Assembly (NCBI GenBank): GCA_021802375.1
Contig: JAKAAL010000317.1
Location: 1 to 5,785, forward strand
From: Bacillota bacterium
GTDB lineage: Bacteria; Bacillota_E; Sulfobacillia; Sulfobacillales; Sulfobacillaceae
Direction of reading: 5' to 3'
DNA length: 5,785 nt
The translations under genes were made by a program, and so were the position numbers. Below are positions 1 through 4,463 of the stretch, in pieces. Every line of letters begins with the position of its first letter. Position 1 is the stretch's first letter. A model generated the notes under the pieces. The model saw only the letters and a list, made by a program, of their open reading frames with translations. It searched no databases and was not told the origin of the DNA.

Positions 1-83
1 GCACTACCCTTGGTCCTACCGAGAAGGCACCTCAAGCCAAGCCGAGCTCGTTTTTGGCATCAGACGAATTTTTTCCGTGCCGC

Positions 84-112
84 TTGACTTTGTGACTAGA
101 TAGGTTTATATT
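84..112 (+). promoter_or_regulatory. Sigma-A type promoter of the 104-residue orphan gene
   Basis: A -35 box TTGACT (84-89, five of six consensus bases) and a -10 box TATATT (107-112, five of six) are separated by exactly 17 bp. Transcription would start near base 119, giving a leader of about 35 nt before the ATG at 154. The box quality and ideal spacing make this a strong vegetative promoter candidate. A small inverted repeat lies directly on the predicted start (119-132). Confidence 0.72.
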
Positions 113-118
113 GTGATT

Positions 119-132
119 GTGAACACATTCAC
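119..132. repeat. Inverted repeat GTGAA-CACA-TTCAC at the predicted transcription start (possible operator)
   Basis: The arms GTGAA (119-123) and TTCAC (128-132) are perfectly complementary around a 4-nt centre. Just upstream the hexamer TTGTGA occurs twice in tandem (111-116 and 117-122), the first copy overlapping the -10 box. The position over the start site suits a repressor site, but the arms are only 5 bp long and chance occurrence is possible. Confidence 0.3.
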
Positions 133-153
133 TACTAGAAAGGACGCGATACG

Positions 154-468
154 ATGCGCCGATTTCCCACATTTCTTGTCGTCTACACTGGAACCGCCCG
201 CACCGCTCCCGTCGTCTTCTACCAACTGAAGACTTATGAGAGCTATCGAACCCTGATGCAGTTCATCGAGCGTCACCCTCATTGGGAGGTTACCAGCGGT
301 TGGAGCAAACGCCGTTTTCACCTATATCGCACTGAGCGCCTCAAGCAGGGCCTTACTACACCGCATTTCTGCGAGACCAAGCAAGGATGGCTGCGTGTGC
401 CCGAAGCCCATTGGCCGTTGGCCGCAGCTCCCAAAGAAGAAATCCTCTTCGCTCCCTCGTTCTCCTAA
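154..468 (+). CDS. Orphan basic, aromatic-rich 104-residue protein, function unknown
   Basis: I do not recognise this protein and assign no function. The case for a real gene is the setting: a good sigma-A promoter 42 bp upstream, an AAAGGA ribosome binding site (139-144) 9 nt before the ATG, and a strong hairpin 15 nt after the TAA. The protein has 15 Arg/Lys against 8 Glu and no Asp, so it should carry a clear positive charge. It is rich in aromatic residues: four Trp (44, 50, 79, 87), five Tyr and eight Phe. There is one Cys (73) and therefore no metal-binding Cys pair. There is no signal peptide or membrane segment. Residues 5-12 and 19-25 look like beta strands and 28-41 like a helix; the last 20 residues are Pro/Ala-rich and may be flexible. 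A small nucleic-acid-binding or protein-binding role would fit the charge, but that is inference only. It appears to be a monocistronic unit. Confidence 0.72.
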   Translation: MRRFPTFLVVYTGTARTAPVVFYQLKTYESYRTLMQFIERHPHWEVTSGWSKRRFHLYRTERLKQGLTTPHFCETKQGWLRVPEAHWPLAAAPKEEILFAPSFS

Positions 469-482
469 ATTCCCAAAGGCCC

Positions 483-514
483 GACGCCCGGGGATCCCCG
501 GGCGTCTTCGTCAT
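483..514 (+). terminator. Perfect 24-bp palindrome, probable terminator of the orphan gene
   Basis: Bases 483-506 are a perfect palindrome with arms GACGCCCGGGGA and TCCCCGGGCGTC. As RNA this gives a 10-bp, almost wholly GC stem closed by a GATC loop. It begins 15 nt after the orphan gene's TAA. The tail TTCGTCAT has only scattered T residues, so this is a strong hairpin with a weak U-tract: likely an inefficient intrinsic terminator or a 3'-end-protecting structure. Confidence 0.55.
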
Positions 515-523
515 GCCCGATCG

Positions 524-550
524 GCAAGAGTGACCCCTTCACCCTCTTGC
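524..550 (+). other. Second intergenic hairpin (GCAAGAG / CTCTTGC)
   Basis: GCAAGAG (524-530) and CTCTTGC (544-550) are perfect inverted repeats around 13 nt. Inside them TGA (531-533) can pair with TCA (539-541), leaving a CC bulge and a 5-nt loop. The bases after it, TCTTAGG, are a poor U-tract. It lies 17 bp past the first hairpin, so it could be a back-up terminator or part of the leader of the zinc-ribbon gene. Between here and base 680 I see no convincing -35/-10 pair. Confidence 0.4.
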
Positions 551-680
551 TCTTAGGCTAAGCATGAGGATTTCCTTAGAAAATTCCCATCGGCCCGCAA
601 CAACCTGGAAACAATTGCGAACTACTGTAGAGAAGTAGCGAAGGTGACGTTGCGAGCGCCTTCTAAAGGGGGCTATTTTG

Positions 681-860
681 ATGAAACGACAATTTGCCTG
701 CCCGCTTTGCAGCAGGAGAACCTCCGTAGGCCAAATTAGTGAGCGCGGATATTGGTTCTGCGACCAGTGCGCCATTCAATTTAACGCCCAAGGCGACATC
801 TACCGACCGTCTCGCGATGGAGATTTGATTCCCGTTCGCCTGGCTGGCTCGGCCAGCTAA
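681..860 (+). CDS. Small zinc-ribbon protein, 59 residues
   Basis: Two CxxC knuckles, C7-P-L-C10 and C27-D-Q-C30, are separated by 16 residues, the spacing of a zinc ribbon. The segment YWFCDQCAIQFN followed by a short acidic/basic tail resembles small zinc-ribbon proteins common in Firmicutes that have no defined function; zinc binding is a family inference. No membrane segment or catalytic domain is present. The reading frame also has a TTG directly before the ATG (678-680). I chose ATG 681 because the AAGGGGG ribosome binding site (666-672) is then 8 nt away and ATG is the stronger codon. The gene converges with the asparaginase gene: its TAA (858-860) and the opposing TAG (857-859) share bases. 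No clear promoter is seen upstream, so it may be read through from the orphan gene or from a weak promoter in 507-640. RNA or protein binding is possible but unproven. Confidence 0.78.
   Translation: MKRQFACPLCSRRTSVGQISERGYWFCDQCAIQFNAQGDIYRPSRDGDLIPVRLAGSAS
841..859. other. Hairpin over the convergent stop codons
   Basis: GCTGGC (843-848) and GCCAGC (852-857) pair around TCG; a G-T pair and a T-A pair extend the stem to 841-859. The structure covers the last codons and stop of the zinc-ribbon gene and the stop of the opposing asparaginase gene. Neither strand has a T-tract after it, so it is not a standard intrinsic terminator. It could slow or block read-through in both directions. Confidence 0.35.
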
Positions 861-1867
861 GCAATCGGAATCTGAGCGGTGTGCAGGTTCAGCACGGGGC
901 GCATCGAGCCTACGGCGATTCCCGCATGGTTGCGAATGACGGGATATACGAGGTCGTTCAAGGCCAACATAGCCTCATCACTTAGGAGACCCAGGCTAGC
1001 CAGAACGTGAAGGACGGTAGTGGCCAGGGTTCTGTTATTGCCGTCTGCCACTTTGATGGCCATGCCCCACCCTCTTTCGGGAATGCCTAGGCCAAACACA
1101 GCCTCCGCACCGCCTTTGGCCACAAAGCGGCCGCCGCTGGCCTCGGATAGCCTAACTTCCAGACGATCCTCACCGGATACCAATTCGGGATAGGCTCTGA
1201 GAGCTTCCGCTATCAAAGTCATCGCGGAAGCTTCGACTATGTCCATACCACGCGGATCCGCCAATTGCGCATAGGCGAACGCCATGCGATTGAGGGGCAG
1301 GAAAAAGGTAGGCGCACCGCACCCATCGATCGCCGTTTTTATAGCAGCATGCGGAGATAGGCCGGTGAAGCGGCGAACACTCTCGGCAATACGAAGCTGT
1401 ACGGGGTGGTCAGGAGCCAAGTATCCTTCGGCGGGAGCTCCCAGTTTCCGCGCCAGCATTAACATGCCGGTGTGCTTGCCCGAGCAATTATTGTGTAGCG
1501 CCGTGGGCTCACGGCCGGAGTCTAATAAGGCCTTGCGAGCGCTTAGCGTAGAAGGCCAGTGCACTCCACAGTCTAGATCGGCGGGGCCTGCGCCAATTTT
1601 CTCTAGTAGCGCCGTAACCAGCTCCAGGTGACGTTCTTCTCCGCCGTGCGACGACGTCACAATGGCTAGCTCGGGCCCCGTCAAGTCGAACTGTTGAACC
1701 CCTCCCTCAAGAATTAGCGGCAAAGCCTGGAACGGTTTTGCACTCGACCGCCAGAAGGTGGCATGCTCGGGATCTCCTGCCCATGCCGTGAGCCGACCTC
1801 GGCTGTCTACGACCGCGACGTCGGCGTAAGCCACGCTTTCCACCCATTCTCCTCGAACAATCTCCAC
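857..1867 (-). CDS. L-asparaginase, zinc-type (COG4448, Asparaginase_II family)
   Basis: Predicted cytoplasmic enzyme hydrolysing L-asparagine to aspartate and ammonia. It belongs to the family that includes Rhizobium etli ReAV, not the type I/II AnsA/AnsB fold. From the GTG start it has 336 residues, normal for the family. Signature motifs appear in order: RSSAKPFQALP (40-50, the S41-x-x-K44 pair resembling serine beta-lactamases), SSHGGEE (72-78, S73), HNNCSGKHTGML (125-136), DGCGAPTF (181-188) and AKGGAE (250-255, K251). By alignment in my head with the ReAV residues, S41, K44, S73 and K251 would be catalytic, and C128, K131 and C183 would bind zinc; all are present, so the enzyme should be active. 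The start is uncertain. GTG 1867 has only a weak ribosome site, whereas an in-frame CTG at 1882-1880 lies 6 nt after a strong GAGGAGAGG and would add five residues (MAERA). The gene follows the C26 hydrolase by 17 bp, so it is probably translated from the same message. It converges with the zinc-ribbon gene. Confidence 0.9.
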   Translation of the reverse strand: MEIVRGEWVESVAYADVAVVDSRGRLTAWAGDPEHATFWRSSAKPFQALPLILEGGVQQFDLTGPELAIVTSSHGGEERHLELVTALLEKIGAGPADLDCGVHWPSTLSARKALLDSGREPTALHNNCSGKHTGMLMLARKLGAPAEGYLAPDHPVQLRIAESVRRFTGLSPHAAIKTAIDGCGAPTFFLPLNRMAFAYAQLADPRGMDIVEASAMTLIAEALRAYPELVSGEDRLEVRLSEASGGRFVAKGGAEAVFGLGIPERGWGMAIKVADGNNRTLATTVLHVLASLGLLSDEAMLALNDLVYPVIRNHAGIAVGSMRPVLNLHTAQIPIA

Positions 1868-1884
1868 CGCTCTTTCCGCCAGTC

Positions 1885-2610
1885 TTATCCTCTCCTCGTA
1901 TCCGTTTTAAACAGGGATGCCTGGGTCACGAAGGTCGCGAAGATGCGTTGGCTAACCACATCCCCCGCTACGGCCAAGTCCTCAGGATGCCACTGCACGC
2001 CCATAACGAAATCCCTACCTGGGCCCTCCATGGCTTCGATCAGTCCGTCCTCGGCCGTGGCCACCACCGTAAAACCCTCGGGCACGAACTCTACTGCCTG
2101 GTGATGAAGAGAATTGACGCGAATCTCTGCACTGCCCGCTAAATCGAACAAACGACTGGGACGCAGCACATCGATCCCATGGGTGGCCGAACTGCGACCT
2201 TTTGTTTGATAATGGACAATATCTGAGCCCGCCATCTCCTGACTAATATCTTGAATTAAAGTTCCCCCTAGGGCCACAGCCAATGCCTGGATCCCTCGGC
2301 AAATCCCCAACATAGGCATATGCAGGGCTTGGGCAGCCCTGATTAATTCTATTTCCGTTTGGTCGCGCTCGGGGCAAATAGCCTCGTCCTTGGTTCCGCG
2401 GTTTGGCCTGGCGTAGCGCTCGGGGGCAAAATCACCGCCTCCCGTTAAAATTAACCCATCTAGCCTCGTGAGAACATTGGCAGTCGTACCGTTGGGCAGC
2501 GCAACGGCGATCCCCCCGGCTTGACGCAAGGCGTTGAGATAGGCCACCGAAATCCCGTCCCGAAGACCATCGGCACTACGAGCCATGGTTAGTCCAATTA
2601 AAGGTGGCAT
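1885..2610 (-). CDS. Class I glutamine amidotransferase, gamma-glutamyl hydrolase type (peptidase C26, PuuD-like)
   Basis: A 241-residue single-domain GATase1 protein. The catalytic triad is visible: nucleophile C104 in LGICRGIQAL, and H208 and E210 in GVQWHPED. The other family marks are ILTGGGDFAP (54-63, oxyanion region), GGTLIQDI (115-122) and VNSLHHQAV (165-173). There is no fused synthetase domain, so it should act as a free hydrolase. PuuD-type members split gamma-glutamyl amides such as gamma-glutamyl-GABA, but the rest of the putrescine pathway is not here and the substrate cannot be named from sequence. The ATG start is supported by the family-typical N-terminus PLIGLT and by GAGAGGG (2627-2621) 10 nt upstream. 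It lies 31 bp after the toxin gene and 17 bp before the asparaginase gene. The end of this gene carries a strong GAGGAGAGG ribosome site that appears to serve the next gene. It is cytoplasmic, without signal peptide or membrane segment. Confidence 0.88.
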   Translation of the reverse strand: MPPLIGLTMARSADGLRDGISVAYLNALRQAGGIAVALPNGTTANVLTRLDGLILTGGGDFAPERYARPNRGTKDEAICPERDQTEIELIRAAQALHMPMLGICRGIQALAVALGGTLIQDISQEMAGSDIVHYQTKGRSSATHGIDVLRPSRLFDLAGSAEIRVNSLHHQAVEFVPEGFTVVATAEDGLIEAMEGPGRDFVMGVQWHPEDLAVAGDVVSQRIFATFVTQASLFKTDTRRG

Positions 2611-2641
2611 TTGGCCGCCGCCCTCTCTTTTGGCCCCAAGC

Positions 2642-3010
2642 CTATAAGACGGTCAGGCCAAGGCTAATCCGAATCGCCTGATCAATCCGCATCATCACTT
2701 GGGGAGGTAAATGGGCAATACGTTCTCTGAGTCGGCGCTTATCTAGCGTTCGAATTTGTTCCAACAAAATGACCGAATCCCGGTTCAATGACGATTCTAT
2801 CGCGGAGAGCTCCACGTGTATGGGAAGCCGGGTCTTGAAACGCTGTGAGGTTATGGCCGAAACAATGGTGGTGGGACTGTATTTGTTGCCAATGTCATTC
2901 TGGATGATTAATACGGGACGAACCCCTCCCTGCTCCGAGCCCACCACAGGCGACAAGTCGGCAAAAAAGATATCACCGCGTCTTACCTGGACTTCTCCGA
3001 TCGCTGACAT
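2642..3010 (-). CDS. ndoA: Type II toxin, MazF/NdoA-family endoribonuclease
   Basis: This 122-residue protein resembles B. subtilis NdoA (EndoA, 116 residues) along its whole length, with the hallmark stretches [19 protein letters not shown] (11-29), [17 protein letters not shown] (31-47) and [16 protein letters not shown] (79-94). NdoA is a ribosome-independent mRNA interferase that cuts at UACAU. Its active-site residues R25 and T48 correspond to R31 and T54 here, so the toxin looks intact. The extra length is about six residues at the N-terminus. The ATG start lies 6 nt after the antitoxin stop, with an AGGA ribosome site (3024-3021) 10 nt upstream, inside the antitoxin gene, which suggests translational coupling. 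As in Bacillus the pair follows alr. It is cytoplasmic and normally held inactive by the upstream antitoxin. Cleavage specificity is inferred from the close relative and not shown by this sequence. Confidence 0.95.
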   Translation of the reverse strand: MSAIGEVQVRRGDIFFADLSPVVGSEQGGVRPVLIIQNDIGNKYSPTTIVSAITSQRFKTRLPIHVELSAIESSLNRDSVILLEQIRTLDKRRLRERIAHLPPQVMMRIDQAIRISLGLTVL

Positions 3011-3016
3011 GACTCA

Positions 3017-3265
3017 CTAATCCTGCCGTAGTCCACAGAGGTCCCAGAGTTCCTCGGATTCTGGGGGAGATTCCATATGGCCCAATTCCTGATATCCTTC
3101 GATGAGTTGTTGCCTAAGGGTTTTACGTTCCTGTTCCGCCAGAAAAAACTCAACGCTCTCCCGAATCACGTCACTTCGGTGCCTACCTCGCTGACCTGCC
3201 ACCACGTCCAGCGCGTCCACCAATTGGTGAGGTAGGCGAACCACTACTCGGCGATTCACGTCCAA
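3017..3265 (-). CDS. ndoAI: Type II antitoxin, ribbon-helix-helix protein (NdoAI/MazE type)
   Basis: An 82-residue protein with an N-terminal ribbon-helix-helix (CopG/MetJ-like) domain: the DNA-contacting strand RRVVVRLP (5-12), then helices around 13-23 and 29-44 with the RSDVIRESVEFFL stretch. The C-terminal half (about 45-82) is the expected toxin-binding part. It is acidic, ends in EELWDLCGLRQD and is roughly ten residues shorter than the B. subtilis antitoxin. Position directly before the mazF-type gene fixes its role. By family it should neutralise the toxin and probably bind its own promoter. The start is TTG (3265-3263): GAGGTG (3276-3271) sits 5 nt before it, while the next candidate, GTG at 3259-3257, would leave 11 nt. 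A consensus promoter lies 30 bp upstream, giving a leader of about 22 nt. The gene follows alr by 55 bp. Confidence 0.9.
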   Translation of the reverse strand: MDVNRRVVVRLPHQLVDALDVVAGQRGRHRSDVIRESVEFFLAEQERKTLRQQLIEGYQELGHMESPPESEELWDLCGLRQD

Positions 3266-3294
3266 GGGCCCACCTCTTTCCTCTTAACGTTCAC

Positions 3295-3324
3295 ATTATA
3301 GACTTCGCAAAAATTTGATGTCAA
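3295..3324 (-). promoter_or_regulatory. Consensus sigma-A promoter for ndoAI-ndoA (and probably the two hydrolase genes)
   Basis: On the minus strand a perfect -35 TTGACA (3324-3319) and a perfect -10 TATAAT (3300-3295) are 18 bp apart, with an A/T-rich spacer. The -35 box overlaps the alr stop codon TGA (3323-3321). The start site would be near 3288. A near-palindrome TGAACGTTAA (3293-3284) covers that point and could be an operator for the ribbon-helix-helix antitoxin. Confidence 0.82.
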
Positions 3325-4463
3325 TCGCCTCGATAGCGACGTGGCACGCGTTTTCCAATTCCCGTCACCACCTCATAGGAAATCGAATCGATGTGCCCGG
3401 CTAGTTCCTCCGCACTAATCTCCTCTTCGCCGTCCCTACCCAGTAAAACGACGGGATCCCCGACACGCACGGCTATGCCTAGGGGAACGGCCACGGTAAT
3501 TTGGTCCATCGACACCCGCCCAGCCACGGGGTAGCGATGGCCCCCAATTAACACATCGCTCACATTCGACCACCCGCGGCGATATCCATCAGCGTAGCCC
3601 ACGGGTACGGATAGTAATTGCATCGCCTCGGCGGTGCGGAAGGTTCCCGCATAGCCCACGGCAAAGTCCTGTCCCACGACCTTGATATAGGCCACTTCCG
3701 AACGCCATTTAAGGGCAGGCTCTAATCCGACCGCCTGGCTATAGGGCTTGAGGCCATAGACGGCAATCCCGGCTCGCACCATGGTAAAGTGCGCGCCCGG
3801 ATATTGCATGATGGCGGCCGAATTGGCCGCATGAATTTCAGAGGGTAGCGCACCTTGCCCACGAAGATACTCGATAGCGTCTAGAAAGCGCGCCAACTGG
3901 GTTTTTGTTGCTCCAGGGTCGGTATCGCTGGCTGAAAAATGAGTTGAAAGCCCAATCCAATGGAGATCAGGATCCGCTAGTGCTTCAATCCAAGCCTTAC
4001 TTAGGCGATCCCAAATGAGCCCTACACGACCCATCCCCGTGTCCAGCTTTAGGTGTATACGGGCCCGGGTTCGATGCCGCTTGGCGGCCATCTTAGCCCA
4101 CAAAAGGTGCTGTTCGTCAAACACGGTGAGGTCCACGCCGTGCCGAACCGCCCAATCCATTTGGCGGTCGTGCGATGGGCCCAAAATCAAGATGGGCGCG
4201 GCAATGCCTGCCTCTCGAAGTTCCACCGCTTCTTCAGCCAGGGCCACCCCTAGCCACTCGGCTCCCGCATTCAGCGCCGCCTTCGACACCCTTAGGGCAC
4301 CGTGCCCGTACGCATCTGCTTTCACCACCGCCATCAGAGCCACTCCGGTGGCTAAAAAGCTCTTTAAATAGGTCACATTGTGACCGATCCGATCGAGGTC
4401 TACGATGGCTTCCGTGGGCCGGCTGTGGCCGCTGCATGACTCCTGGGCGCGACCTAGAACCAT
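3321..4463 (-). CDS. alr: Alanine racemase
   Basis: A PLP-dependent enzyme interconverting L- and D-alanine to supply D-Ala for peptidoglycan; cytoplasmic and usually a homodimer. From the ATG at 4463 it has 380 residues, normal for the family. The PLP lysine is K48 in AVVKADAYGHG (45-55). KLDTGMGRVG (139-148) carries the conserved Arg146. The second catalytic base is Y290 in VGYADGYRRG (288-297), and GRVSMDQ (315-321) completes the substrate site. Upstream in-frame codons would allow a 432-residue form, but those 52 extra residues are Gly/Arg/Pro-rich, unlike the family, and lie on the end of nnr. GGGAGGAGG (4479-4471) is 7 nt before the chosen ATG, which settles the start. The gene overlaps nnr by 10 bp, so the two are almost certainly co-transcribed and translationally coupled. 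The stop codon lies inside the -35 box of the toxin-antitoxin promoter. No terminator is visible between this gene and ndoAI. Confidence 0.96.
   Translation of the reverse strand: MVLGRAQESCSGHSRPTEAIVDLDRIGHNVTYLKSFLATGVALMAVVKADAYGHGALRVSKAALNAGAEWLGVALAEEAVELREAGIAAPILILGPSHDRQMDWAVRHGVDLTVFDEQHLLWAKMAAKRHRTRARIHLKLDTGMGRVGLIWDRLSKAWIEALADPDLHWIGLSTHFSASDTDPGATKTQLARFLDAIEYLRGQGALPSEIHAANSAAIMQYPGAHFTMVRAGIAVYGLKPYSQAVGLEPALKWRSEVAYIKVVGQDFAVGYAGTFRTAEAMQLLSVPVGYADGYRRGWSNVSDVLIGGHRYPVAGRVSMDQITVAVPLGIAVRVGDPVVLLGRDGEEEISAEELAGHIDSISYEVVTGIGKRVPRRYRGD

Noticed and set aside
36..58. GCCAA/TTGGC repeat around CGAGCTCG followed by TTTTT, as a terminator of an upstream gene
   Set aside because: The outer and inner stems do not stack, the T-run falls inside the outer repeat, and no coding sequence ending just before it can be identified.
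106..321. Minus-strand 71-codon frame opposite the 104-residue gene
   Set aside because: It overlaps the promoter and the plus-strand gene. The plus-strand frame has the promoter, ribosome site and terminator, and this one has none that I could see.
488..503. SmaI-BamHI-SmaI-like string (CCCGGGGATCCCCGGG) that resembles a cloning polylinker
   Set aside because: It is the centre of a perfect natural palindrome placed just after a stop codon, with no other vector sequence around it. A terminator-type hairpin explains it better.
615..655. TTGCGA at 615-620 as a -35 box, and the TTGCGA direct repeat at 650-655
   Set aside because: No acceptable -10 box lies 16-18 bp downstream; the best candidate, TAGCGA, is only 15 bp away and a poor match. 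Two copies of a hexamer are not significant alone.
539..775. Minus-strand 78-codon frame across the intergenic region and zinc-ribbon gene
   Set aside because: It has no motif and is antisense to the CxxC zinc-ribbon frame, which has a clear ribosome site and conserved-type motifs.
1284..2142. Plus-strand open frames of 64-115 codons opposite the asparaginase and hydrolase genes
   Set aside because: They lie entirely antisense to well-supported enzymes, show no family motif, and are the expected shadow of GC-rich coding sequence.
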